Positions 1 to 6,526 of a stretch of 7,839 nt of DNA are shown piece after piece; position 1 is the stretch's first letter; every line of letters begins with the position of its first letter. The notes beneath the pieces were generated by a model that was not told the origin of the DNA, made no database searches, and saw nothing but the letters and a program-made list of their open reading frames with translations. The DNA is from JAVBKP01 sp031553975 (lineage in GTDB: Bacteria; Bacillota; Clostridia; Peptostreptococcales; Anaerovoracaceae), in NCBI GenBank assembly GCA_031553975.1, contig JAVBKP010000082.1, positions 1-7,839 on the forward strand, written 5' to 3'. A program made the position numbers and the translations under genes.

Positions 1-19
1 GGAACCGTCCCCTTGTGTT
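1..19. repeat. REP-like palindromic element, one arm, cut by window edge
   Basis: These 19 bases are identical to the outer part of the right arm of the perfect palindrome at 5034-5098 (arm 5072-5098). The other arm would lie to the left, outside the window. The element starts one base after the stop codon of the amidinotransferase-family gene (stop at 21-23), so it probably forms the 3' hairpin of that transcript. The sequence identity is seen directly; the complete palindrome is inferred. Confidence 0.8.
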
Positions 20-20
20 T

Positions 21-896
21 TTAACCTCTTTGAAGTGGGGATGTTAGGCAAGTTGGTCCGCCTGTTCCAAAGTAAGATAGGTTTTTACCAGGATATGTAT
101 ATACTGTTGCCCCAGCATCTTCTAACCCTTTTTTTACTTTAGGATTCCCCTCTAACATCATACATTTGCGATTTCCTAGCGCTAGCACGTTAGAGCCAAG
201 ATAATCATATTCCACATCGTCTGTTTCTACCAATGTAATACCACGTTTAATTAATAACTCTCTAAAAAACACTGGCATGAATTTTGAATACACTACCGCT
301 AGATCCTGATCTACCATGCTGATAATGCTCATCAAATGCAGACATGCTGCTTCACCTTCTCCGTGAGGCATTGGTACTACAATGATTTCATCAATTGCAT
401 CACCTACTATCTCTTTGAACTGTCTGATGCCTTCTTCGTTGGTACGGTATCCTTGGCCTATAGCCACAGTCCTCTCGTCTAGCCAAACGATATCTCCACC
501 TTCCATCTTGCCTTCGCCTTTAATCATGCCAAGGGTAGGTATACCTATTGATTCTAAATATTCCCTGGTCGCAGCAGGCTCACCACTTCTGAGGTCTTTG
601 CCCATAGGGAAATATACGGCACCTTTTTTAGTGGTCTTAACTGTATCGTGGGTATAAATAGAATCCATCCCTGCATTTTCATTAAATGGAAGATAATATA
701 CGTTCTCTACGTTTTCTTTAATGATTTTCTCAAATACGTCATATTCTTCTTTTACTTTTTCAAGGTCTGGTGATTCAAAATACCCAAACTCTTTATAATT
801 TTTATCAAGGTATTCCTGATTCCTAAAAGCATTTTCTGGTTTTTTTATTAGGATTGCACCCATTTTTTCTGTCATTGATTGACAACCGTATTTCAT
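21..896 (-). CDS. Amidinotransferase/arginine deiminase-fold hydrolase (DDAH- or citrullinase-like)
   Basis: This 291-residue cytoplasmic enzyme belongs to the guanidino-group modifying superfamily (arginine deiminase, DDAH, citrulline hydrolase). Visible family marks are the acidic motif EGGD at residues 132-135, a HDT motif at 83-85, the RTNEEGIRQF segment at 151-160, a likely catalytic histidine at H187, and the C-terminal GGPTCLTSP motif with the nucleophile C283. It is only distantly similar to the DDAH at 3380-4150, sharing mainly these motifs. The start is the ATG at 894-896, seven bases from a strong GGAGGT; an upstream in-frame GTG at 939-941 lies inside a hairpin and has no comparable ribosome site. 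It is the last gene of the DDAH operon, 69 bases after the permease. The family is well supported, but the substrate (citrulline, arginine, a methylarginine or agmatine) cannot be told from sequence. Because it sits with a DDAH, a citrulline-hydrolysing (CtlX-like) role making ornithine is one reasonable inference. Confidence 0.85.
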   Translation of the reverse strand: MKYGCQSMTEKMGAILIKKPENAFRNQEYLDKNYKEFGYFESPDLEKVKEEYDVFEKIIKENVENVYYLPFNENAGMDSIYTHDTVKTTKKGAVYFPMGKDLRSGEPAATREYLESIGIPTLGMIKGEGKMEGGDIVWLDERTVAIGQGYRTNEEGIRQFKEIVGDAIDEIIVVPMPHGEGEAACLHLMSIISMVDQDLAVVYSKFMPVFFRELLIKRGITLVETDDVEYDYLGSNVLALGNRKCMMLEGNPKVKKGLEDAGATVYTYPGKNLSYFGTGGPTCLTSPLQRG

Positions 897-902
897 TTTT
901 TT

Positions 903-908
903 ACCTCC
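903..908 (-). promoter_or_regulatory. Shine-Dalgarno site fixing the ATG at 896
   Basis: The minus strand reads GGAGGT here, followed six bases later by the ATG of the amidinotransferase-family gene. This near-perfect site decides against the longer GTG-initiated reading that begins at 941. Confidence 0.85.
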
Positions 909-924
909 ATTTTGTATACACCAA

Positions 925-946
925 GGGCGATGGGTTATCACCGCCC
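925..946 (-). other. Intercistronic hairpin between permease and last operon gene
   Basis: On the minus strand GGGCGGT pairs with ATCGCCC (seven pairs including one G-U) around an eight-base loop. No U-run follows, so it is a poor terminator. It may instead protect mRNA ends or cause partial attenuation before the last gene. The alternating palindrome TGTATACA (913-920) lies just downstream. Confidence 0.45.
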
Positions 947-965
947 GATTTTATAATATTGTTCT

Positions 966-2417
966 TTAATCTCTTTGCGCTGGGGTTAGGTCCATTTCTT
1001 TTAGTGGTACGATTTTTGTTTTGTTTTTAGCTTTATATCCAAAGTAAAGTGCGACAGCGATTGGCAATCCAATGTATGAAACCAATAATGTCTGAAGATC
1101 TATACCACTATCAGTGAATGCCCAGTATCCTTGTCCTATGATTACTACCGAACATACGATGAGTGAGAACCATGTCCCTAGTGGATAAAACTTAGCTTGA
1201 AACTTTAAATATCCAATACTCTTTTGTTGCGCTGCATGAGCCTTTCTAAATCTAATATGTGATACACAAATCCCAAACCAAGTGATAAATCCAGTCAATC
1301 CTGTTGCGTTATATAGCCATGTGTATACAACACTGCTGCCTTTTGCGTCTGCTAAAAAACAAATACAAGGGATTACTGCCATAGCTAAAACAGCAATATA
1401 CGGAACTCCTGATTTACTAGTGCGGCCGAATATCTTTGGCGCTCTCTTTTCTCCTGCCATAGAGTATAGAAGTCTGCTTCCAATGTATACAACAGAGTTG
1501 CCACAGGAAAGCACGGATGTTAAAATAACTGCATTCATCAGACCGGCTGCAAAAGCAAGACCAGCTCTTTGGAATACCAAAGTGAACGGGCTAACTGCTA
1601 TATTGTCCTCAGCCGCTGCTAACAGGTTTGGATCAAGATAAGAGATCAATGTTCCCACTACAAATATTGCGCCTATGTAGAAAATGATGATTCTCCAAAA
1701 TACAGACCTGATGGCTTTGGGAACAGTTTTCTCAGGGTCTTTACACTCGCCAGCCGCCACTGCTGTGGCCTCTACCCCTATGAATGAGAATCCTGCTAGC
1801 ATTAAAATACTAAATGTAGCAAACCCTCCACCTACAAATGGAGCCTGTTCGATACCCCAGTTCTCCAATCCGCCTGTATGACCTTTCATGATACCGACGA
1901 TCATAAAAAGCCCAATAGCTAAAAATACCACGATTGTCACTACTTTGATTCCTGAGAACCAAAATTCTGATTCTCCATAAATTTTTGCTGAAAATAAGTT
2001 CAGTAGAACGAGTAAAAGTAGCGCTAATGCACTCCATACTGCCGCTGGCGTATCTGGGAACCAATAGTGCATGATAATGGCTGTAGCTACTAGCTCTACA
2101 GATATGGTCATAACACAGCTATACCAGTAGTTCCATCCCATCATAAACCCAAATGCTGGGTCTACATAATCCCCTCCATATACCTCAAATGAGCCTGGTA
2201 CGGGTTTGTGTGTAGCCATTTCTCCAAGTGCCATCATGATAAAATATACCGCTAGACCTATTATGGCATACGATAGCATGGCTCCACCAGGGCCTGCTGT
2301 ACTAATAGATGCACCTAGCCCAACGAATAGGCCTGTTCCTATTGCGCCACCTATGGCTATCATATTCATGTGCCGTGGTTTTAGGTTTCTTTGTAGCTCA
2401 TGTCCTTGCTCTTTCAT
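966..2417 (-). CDS. Amino acid permease, APC superfamily (AAT family)
   Basis: This is a 483-residue inner-membrane transporter of the amino acid transporter family that includes LysP, AnsP, GabP and RocE, with about twelve hydrophobic segments. Family marks are the N-terminal LKPRHMNMIAIGGAIGTGLF region (TM1, roughly residues 12-31), GEMA near 65, the SFEVYGGDYVDPAFGFMMGW stretch near 76-95, and the TM6 region GFSFIGVEATAVAAGE followed by CKDPEKTVPKAIR near 209-237. It should import an amino acid by proton or cation symport. The start is the ATG at 2415-2417, eight bases from AAGGAG; an upstream in-frame GTG (2424-2426) overlaps that ribosome site. It begins 20 bases after the metallo-hydrolase stop. 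Flanking guanidine hydrolases suggest arginine, a methylarginine, citrulline or ornithine as cargo, which is inference only. Confidence 0.93.
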   Translation of the reverse strand: MKEQGHELQRNLKPRHMNMIAIGGAIGTGLFVGLGASISTAGPGGAMLSYAIIGLAVYFIMMALGEMATHKPVPGSFEVYGGDYVDPAFGFMMGWNYWYSCVMTISVELVATAIIMHYWFPDTPAAVWSALALLLLVLLNLFSAKIYGESEFWFSGIKVVTIVVFLAIGLFMIVGIMKGHTGGLENWGIEQAPFVGGGFATFSILMLAGFSFIGVEATAVAAGECKDPEKTVPKAIRSVFWRIIIFYIGAIFVVGTLISYLDPNLLAAAEDNIAVSPFTLVFQRAGLAFAAGLMNAVILTSVLSCGNSVVYIGSRLLYSMAGEKRAPKIFGRTSKSGVPYIAVLAMAVIPCICFLADAKGSSVVYTWLYNATGLTGFITWFGICVSHIRFRKAHAAQQKSIGYLKFQAKFYPLGTWFSLIVCSVVIIGQGYWAFTDSGIDLQTLLVSYIGLPIAVALYFGYKAKNKTKIVPLKEMDLTPAQRD

Positions 2418-2425
2418 TTTTGTCA

Positions 2426-2431
2426 CTCCTT
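2426..2431 (-). promoter_or_regulatory. Shine-Dalgarno site of the permease gene
   Basis: AAGGAG on the minus strand sits eight bases before the ATG at 2417. The alternative GTG start (2424-2426) overlaps its final base and could not use it. Confidence 0.8.
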
Positions 2432-2437
2432 ACTATT

Positions 2438-3376
2438 TTACTTTTTTGCAATAATTTGAAAATCTTCAAATTGATAAACGAATAGATTCTCTGGTATGAC
2501 ATATGCTGCTGGATATTTATCTTCTCTATCAGGTAAAGATGCTACGGATAGGTCTCCCTTGAGGTAGTAGCCCTCTGTAGCTTTGCCTTTGGCTATGCGT
2601 CTTAGCCCTTCTGCTACTTGCTGTAAGATTTTTGGATCTGCTACTGGGTCGTTATGAGAGGGACGAAGTATTTTAATCCCCGTATTTTCTGCAATATCAC
2701 CTGCTTTCTCTAATGAATCTGCATAGGTATCAATCTGTGAATTGCGATAAAACTCACCTTCAAAATGCGCGTATAGATGTCCTGGGTAGTAGGTATCACC
2801 TGTGAAAAGCTCTTTGCTGTCTTCATCAAGCAGCATGATAGCCTCTGGGGCATGGCCTGGGGTATGTATTACTTTCAGCCGCTTGCTACCTAAATCAACT
2901 ATATATCCATCATCAATAGGTTTTGGATTTGAAGGTTTTATCTCATATGTAAAGTCATCATACACTAAGCCTAGCACCTTTAGCTTTTCTGTTTCAAAAA
3001 GGCGTTTTGTGGCTTGTGGTGCCATTTCACTGATGCTGTACCCCCGCTCTAATCTGCTTATGGCAGTTGGCTCATTCATGACCATCACTTGATCAAACAT
3101 ATAGTTGCATCCCACATGGTCAAAATGTACATGTGAGTTCATTACAAGTAGTGGCTTGTCTGTAATAGCATCTACCACATCTTTTATGTTCTCAATACCC
3201 ATTCCCGTATCCCAAAGCAATGCTTTTTTATCTCCTACAATTAAGTAAGAGATGATTTCTTGGAAGTGATATGGTTCATATATTGCGTATACGCTACCGC
3301 CTAGGTCATGTACATGGAACCAAGGGCTACCTACATGAATCCTCTTATATTTTGACCAAATCTCAGGGTTTCCCAT
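2438..3376 (-). CDS. Metallo-beta-lactamase-fold hydrolase
   Basis: This 312-residue soluble hydrolase has the complete binuclear metal site of the metallo-beta-lactamase fold: HVHFDH (H82, H84, D86, H87), H175 in HTPGH, the bridging D194 in FTGDTYY, and H241 in SHND. The arrangement resembles glyoxalase II and other thioester or lactone hydrolases rather than true beta-lactamases. No signal peptide is evident. The start ATG (3374-3376) comes three bases after the DDAH stop and lacks a convincing Shine-Dalgarno, so translation is probably coupled to DDAH. It is the second gene of the DDAH operon. The fold and metal ligands are clear. Its substrate is unknown, and nothing in the known DDAH pathway obviously needs it. 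Confidence 0.9.
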   Translation of the reverse strand: MGNPEIWSKYKRIHVGSPWFHVHDLGGSVYAIYEPYHFQEIISYLIVGDKKALLWDTGMGIENIKDVVDAITDKPLLVMNSHVHFDHVGCNYMFDQVMVMNEPTAISRLERGYSISEMAPQATKRLFETEKLKVLGLVYDDFTYEIKPSNPKPIDDGYIVDLGSKRLKVIHTPGHAPEAIMLLDEDSKELFTGDTYYPGHLYAHFEGEFYRNSQIDTYADSLEKAGDIAENTGIKILRPSHNDPVADPKILQQVAEGLRRIAKGKATEGYYLKGDLSVASLPDREDKYPAAYVIPENLFVYQFEDFQIIAKK

Positions 3377-3379
3377 ACT

Positions 3380-4150
3380 CTAAAATCTTAGTGAAAGACA
3401 AGATAGTCCTCCATCAAGTTTTCTAAATTCGGATGTATCTACAACAATAACTTCATAGCCAGCATCTTTTACTGCTTTTTCTACAGTAGGATAGCCTTTT
3501 GCTACAATTACTTTATCGTTTACCCAAATGCAGTTGGCTCCATATGCCTCATTTTCAGGTACTACAATTTTCTCATATTTTTCAAATTCTGGTTTTTCGA
3601 TGAACTCGCCAGAAACTAGCATTTTATTATTCTCTATGTAGTTCACACCTGTTTTTAAGTGGAGAACTTCTTCTAATGTCACTTCTGATCCAGTTAGTCC
3701 CCAGCCTTCTAATATCTCCACGAACTGCCTAATGCCTTCTTCATTGGTTCTAGCAGAGCGGCCAACATAAAAATGATCTCCCACCATCATAACGTCACCA
3801 CCATCAAGTGTGCCTGGTGATTTAATATATGCCATTTTGTCATCGCTGAAAAACTGTTTAACAGCTGGTATCATATCTACGATTTCTTGATTTCTCGAAT
3901 CGGCTCCTGGGTTAGAAATGATAGCACCTTTTCGTGTAATGACAGCAGTATCCTCTACAAAGCAAGAGTCAGGGAATCTCTCATCTGCCTCTAGTCTAGT
4001 AACTTCTACCCCGCACTGCTTTAGGGCCTCGATATAGTTTTCGTGTTGCTTTAGGGCAAGGTCATAATCTGGCTTTCCTAACGCTGGCGCAGATGTAATT
4101 CCTTCTACCATAGCCTTACATGGGTTTTTTACAATGACATTCTTAAACAT
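3380..4150 (-). CDS. N(G),N(G)-dimethylarginine dimethylaminohydrolase (DDAH)
   Basis: DDAH converts asymmetric dimethylarginine or monomethylarginine to citrulline plus dimethyl- or methylamine. The 256-residue length and end-to-end layout match bacterial DDAH as I recall it from Pseudomonas: an MFK start, GKPDY near 25-29, DERFPDSCFVED near 56-67, GTLDGGD at 113-119, GDHFYVGRSARTNEEG near 124-139, VLHLKTG with H164, ANCIWVN near 205-211, and the terminal FRKLDGGLSCLSLRF with the nucleophile C251. H164 and C251 sit two residues from the positions of the Pseudomonas catalytic pair. D116 stands where that enzyme has Glu, as in mammalian DDAH (LDGGDV). The start has TGAGGT six bases upstream. 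It is the first gene of a four-gene operon behind a palindromic operator. A related citrulline- or arginine-hydrolysing activity is possible. Confidence 0.92.
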   Translation of the reverse strand: MFKNVIVKNPCKAMVEGITSAPALGKPDYDLALKQHENYIEALKQCGVEVTRLEADERFPDSCFVEDTAVITRKGAIISNPGADSRNQEIVDMIPAVKQFFSDDKMAYIKSPGTLDGGDVMMVGDHFYVGRSARTNEEGIRQFVEILEGWGLTGSEVTLEEVLHLKTGVNYIENNKMLVSGEFIEKPEFEKYEKIVVPENEAYGANCIWVNDKVIVAKGYPTVEKAVKDAGYEVIVVDTSEFRKLDGGLSCLSLRF

Positions 4151-4174
4151 AGTTGTACCTCATCTTTCAATTCG

Positions 4175-4201
4175 ATATATTATATATTGTATATAATATA
4201 T
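4175..4201. promoter_or_regulatory. Perfect 12-3-12 palindrome, likely operator of the GntR-type regulator
   Basis: A perfect inverted repeat has 12-base arms (ATATATTATATA and its complement) around the three bases TTG. It begins at the base next to the -10 box of the DDAH promoter and so covers the expected transcription start near 4195. A repressor bound here would block initiation. The regulator gene immediately upstream (4358-5005) is the obvious candidate. The symmetry is seen directly; the binding protein is inferred. Low complexity (nearly all A/T) means some symmetry could arise by chance, but the length and placement argue otherwise. Confidence 0.75.
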
Positions 4202-4230
4202 TTTATATCACACTTTGAATACCTTGTCCA
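4202..4230 (-). promoter_or_regulatory. Sigma-A-type promoter of the DDAH operon
   Basis: On the minus strand, -35 TGGACA (4225-4230) and -10 TATAAA (4202-4207) each differ by one base from consensus and are exactly 17 bases apart. Initiation would fall near 4195, giving a leader of about 45 bases before the DDAH ATG. Confidence 0.75.
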
Positions 4231-4271
4231 TTGTTTTGACAAAAAAACACAAATTAGACAGGAATAATGGG

Positions 4272-4348
4272 CAAAACAAGCAAAACAGGCACGGTTCTAT
4301 GTTTCTTTTGTCTGAAACACAAGACCGTACCTGTTTTATTCTGTTTTG
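4272..4348 (-). terminator. Long imperfect hairpin downstream of the GntR gene, probable terminator
   Basis: The hairpin begins about ten bases after the GntR-gene stop. A 24-base core stem (4282-4305 with 4314-4337) is extended by outer CAAAACA/TGTTTTG arms. Three of the four core mismatches become G-U pairs in minus-strand RNA, so the structure favours the GntR transcript. U-rich stretches (GTTTTGCTTGTTTTG) follow the stem. It would insulate the regulator gene from the DDAH promoter. Confidence 0.6.
4282..4337. repeat. Diverged REP-like palindrome
   Basis: The arms contain ACGGTTCTA followed by TGTTTC, preceded by ACAGG. This matches the layout of the element at 7125-7199 (ACGGTTCTA, then GCGTGTTC, preceded by ACAG) but lacks the run of four G. 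It looks like an eroded member of the same family, though convergence of AT-rich stem sequence is not excluded. Confidence 0.5.
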
Positions 4349-4357
4349 GGTTTTCTT

Positions 4358-5005
4358 CTATACCGATTCCATGTAGGCTTTCTGCGTGTCCCAATGTGTA
4401 TCTCTCAAATACACAGATAGTTTTTCGCTCTCGCCGTTATTGAACATAACCAGCATTTTTTCATGTTCTTTATTCGCTTCTTCTAGAATCTCATAGGTTT
4501 TTTGACTATCATCTGGCTGATAAATTTTTTTGAGAAATTTTTTCTTTAGCAGGTTTAGTGTGTGTACAAGGCTCCTGTTAGGGCAAACGTTGAGATATAC
4601 GCTATGGAATTCCTCTTGTAGCTTGTAATACATGGTGTGGTTTGCTTTTTGGATGGCCAAACTCATACTCTCAATGTAGTATTCCATATCATTCATGTCC
4701 TTTTGCGTAATATGCGGACAGGCAAGTGATGCTGCCATCCCATCTAAAATCCCAATGACAAAGTATATTTCTTTCGCCTCTTCAGGGCTAACATTCTTTA
4801 TTACGAAACCCTTTCTAGGTGTGTTGTCTAGGAATCCTTCAGCTGATAGCTGTATCAGTGCTTCTCTCACTGGTGTTCTGCTAATATTAAGCTTATCCGA
4901 TATGCTATTTTCGTTAATCTTCTCACCTATAGCTATGTTGCCTTTGCTTATTTGCTCTGCTAGGTAATTGTATACATGATCCTTTAGTGTTAAAAATTCT
5001 TCCAT
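4358..5005 (-). CDS. GntR-family transcriptional regulator, FCD (FadR/VanR) subfamily
   Basis: This 215-residue DNA-binding protein has a winged helix-turn-helix at about residues 5-70 (recognition region ISDKLNISRTPVREALIQLSAEGFL, wing NTPRKGFVIKNV). An all-helical FCD ligand-binding domain follows at about 75-210. Likely metal-ligand histidines are H134 (EEFH), H181 (KEHEKM) and H204 (DTHW). The Asp usual in the DxxFH motif is Gln here (Q130). The start ATG (5003-5005) has GAGGT five bases upstream. It lies directly before the DDAH operon in the same direction, separated by a hairpin, and probably represses that operon through the palindrome at 4175-4201. The ligand is likely a pathway substrate or product, which is inference. 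No promoter of its own is apparent; the 57 bases upstream are mostly half of a REP-like palindrome. Confidence 0.93.
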   Translation of the reverse strand: MEEFLTLKDHVYNYLAEQISKGNIAIGEKINENSISDKLNISRTPVREALIQLSAEGFLDNTPRKGFVIKNVSPEEAKEIYFVIGILDGMAASLACPHITQKDMNDMEYYIESMSLAIQKANHTMYYKLQEEFHSVYLNVCPNRSLVHTLNLLKKKFLKKIYQPDDSQKTYEILEEANKEHEKMLVMFNNGESEKLSVYLRDTHWDTQKAYMESV

Positions 5006-5033
5006 TTGCTACCTCTTAGCCCTATCGTTTGTT

Positions 5034-5098
5034 AACACAAGGGGACGGTTCCTATGTGTTCATTATTTGTTAACACATAGGAACCGTCCCCTTGTGTT
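5034..5098. repeat. REP-like element, perfect 27-base inverted repeat
   Basis: The arms 5034-5060 and 5072-5098 are perfect reverse complements around an 11-base loop. Each holds AACACAAGGGGACGGTTCC followed by TATGTGTT. The element lies between the desulfurase and GntR genes and contains the desulfurase stop codon (5063-5065) in its loop. As RNA it forms a very stable hairpin that could stop or slow transcription, or protect the upstream mRNA end. The core matches the elements at 1-19 and 7125-7199. Such GGGGACGGTTC palindromes are, to my knowledge, widespread in Clostridia and resemble REP sequences mobilised by IS200-like tyrosine transposases; no such transposase is in this window. Confidence 0.92.
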
Positions 5099-6241
5099 GT
5101 GTTTCTTGTTTGGCTCCTGTGTTTTGCTAACCGCCTCTATGGTCTGTTCTATTTCCTCCATTGTTGTGAAATATCCTACGCTAAATCTTACAGTCCCTGC
5201 GTCATAGACGCCAAGGGCTCGATGGGCCAGAGGCGCGCAGTGGAATCCACTGCGGACACATATGTCATATGTGTCATCGAGCCAAAATGCCAACTCTTGG
5301 GAATCATATTTTGCCTCAATTCCAAAAGCCATAGAGAGCAAGGTTCCACCTCTATAGAATATTTTAGAATGTTCTATATTTTTAAGTCCATTAAACAGAC
5401 TTTGTGACAATAATAATTCGTGATTTCTTATATTCTCTAACCCCGTTTTGTTTATGAATTGAATGCCAGCGTCTAGTGCCATTATGCCTGGTAGATTAAG
5501 TGTTCCCGCTTCATACCGATCTGGCAGTTCCATTGGATGGGCTAACTCTAATGAACGGCTTCCTGTGCCGCCGTGCTTAGAACTGTTCAAGTTGGCACGC
5601 TCCCCTACATATAACACACCAGTTCCTTGTATCCCGAACAAGGATTTGTGCCCTGCACATGCTAATAAATCAATATTCATAGCCTGCACATCTATGTCGT
5701 ATACACCTGCTGATTGAGAAGCATCTACTAGAAATATAATATTTTTTTCTCTACAAAGCCTACCGATTTTTTCAATGTCTACCACATTGCCATTGACATT
5801 GGACACATGATTGACGATGACAAGCTTGGTATTTTCCTTTATTAGGGTTTCTATGGTCACCATTTGTATCTGTCCCTGCTCATCTGGATAGGCCACATCA
5901 TATGTAATTTTTTTATCTTCCATTGACGTCAGCGGCCTGTATACAGAGTTATGTTCATAGGCAGTAGTCACAACATGATCACCCTTATTCAAAATGCCTT
6001 TGATAGCCATATTCAAAGAATCTGTGCCATTGGAGGTAAATATGACTCTCATGGGGTCTGACGCATTGAAAAAGGCAGCCACTGTCTCTCTAGCATGATA
6101 TACCTGCCTGCCTGCTGCTACAGATAGCTTGTGCCCCCCTCTGCCAGGGTTGCCTCCATACATGGTCAATGCCAAACCCACGGCCTCATGTACTTCTTTT
6201 GGCTTTATGAAGGTGGTTGCCCCATTGTCTAAATAGATCAT
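5063..6241 (-). CDS. Cysteine desulfurase-like class V aminotransferase (selenium-cluster type)
   Basis: This 392-residue PLP enzyme starts MIYLDNGATT, typical of the EF2568-type cysteine desulfurase/selenocysteine lyase family. PLP-binding residues visible are H97 in YEHNS, D173 in VDASQSAG and the Schiff-base K199 in AGHKSLFGIQGTG. The catalytic cysteine is C335 in RSGFHCAPLAH. It should release sulfur or selenium from cysteine or selenocysteine as a persulfide/perselenide. It ends the yedF-DUF3343 operon, 21 bases after DUF3343. The ATG at 6239-6241 is preferred over the GTG at 6245-6247 because family members begin MIYLDN and AGGA lies ten bases before the ATG but only four before the GTG. 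Oddly, the last eleven residues (NTRGRFLCVNK) and the stop are encoded by the REP-like palindrome, so the native C-terminus has probably been replaced or extended. Confidence 0.92.
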   Translation of the reverse strand: MIYLDNGATTFIKPKEVHEAVGLALTMYGGNPGRGGHKLSVAAGRQVYHARETVAAFFNASDPMRVIFTSNGTDSLNMAIKGILNKGDHVVTTAYEHNSVYRPLTSMEDKKITYDVAYPDEQGQIQMVTIETLIKENTKLVIVNHVSNVNGNVVDIEKIGRLCREKNIIFLVDASQSAGVYDIDVQAMNIDLLACAGHKSLFGIQGTGVLYVGERANLNSSKHGGTGSRSLELAHPMELPDRYEAGTLNLPGIMALDAGIQFINKTGLENIRNHELLLSQSLFNGLKNIEHSKIFYRGGTLLSMAFGIEAKYDSQELAFWLDDTYDICVRSGFHCAPLAHRALGVYDAGTVRFSVGYFTTMEEIEQTIEAVSKTQEPNKKHNTRGRFLCVNK

Positions 6242-6262
6242 TTGCACAATTTCCTACCTATC

Positions 6263-6526
6263 TTAACAGATTTTTTCTACAGCTCTTTTGCCATTGATTT
6301 TTTCATTGCCCAACGCATACAAGTATGCCGGCACGGATAGCCCCTCTGTGAACGTTTTTATTTCCTCTAAGTGGGCATTTTTAAACCTAATAGCCAGACC
6401 GCAGCTAGCACTAATCTCCGTCGGTGTTGGCATCACTGCAATTTCAAATTCTTCTCTCGCCAGTTTTTCCACTTGCATACTATGACTGGTGGCGTCGAAT
6501 GCAAGTACATAAAAAAAATTATTCAT
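6263..6526 (-). CDS. DUF3343 protein, putative sulfur/selenium carrier
   Basis: This small 87-residue cytoplasmic protein has the DUF3343 hallmark PTPTEISASCGLAIRF at residues 33-48. The conserved C42 is the likely persulfide or perselenide carrier. The preceding region (FFYVLAFDATSHSMQVEKLARE) matches the family's usual beta-alpha opening. It starts with ATG immediately after the yedF TAA, with no base between and no clear Shine-Dalgarno, so translation is coupled to yedF. Position between yedF and a desulfurase fits a sulfur- or selenium-relay partner. The biochemical role is inferred from context and not shown by the sequence. Confidence 0.88.
   Translation of the reverse strand: MNNFFYVLAFDATSHSMQVEKLAREEFEIAVMPTPTEISASCGLAIRFKNAHLEEIKTFTEGLSVPAYLYALGNEKINGKRAVEKIC

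Noticed and set aside
382..657. Plus-strand open frame of 91 residues opposite the amidinotransferase-family gene
   Set aside because: It is antisense to a strongly supported gene, has no ribosome site and its composition is that of a shadow frame. The same holds for plus-strand frames at 1282-1641, 1684-1881, 2206-2454, 2802-3092, 4695-4967, 5099-5407, 5463-5717, 6288-6485 and 6999-7343.
1810..2064. Minus-strand open frame of 84 residues within the permease gene
   Set aside because: It overlaps the permease in another frame, shows no family motif and the permease is continuous through it.
2438..3376. Antibiotic-resistance beta-lactamase
   Set aside because: The protein has the fold's metal site but no signal peptide, and its glyoxalase II-like motifs and operon context fit a metabolic hydrolase.
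5034..5098. CRISPR or ordinary terminator reading of the palindrome
   Set aside because: There are no regularly spaced direct repeats, so it is not CRISPR. No U-run follows the stem in either direction and near-identical copies occur elsewhere, so a mobile palindrome fits better, though it may still affect transcription.
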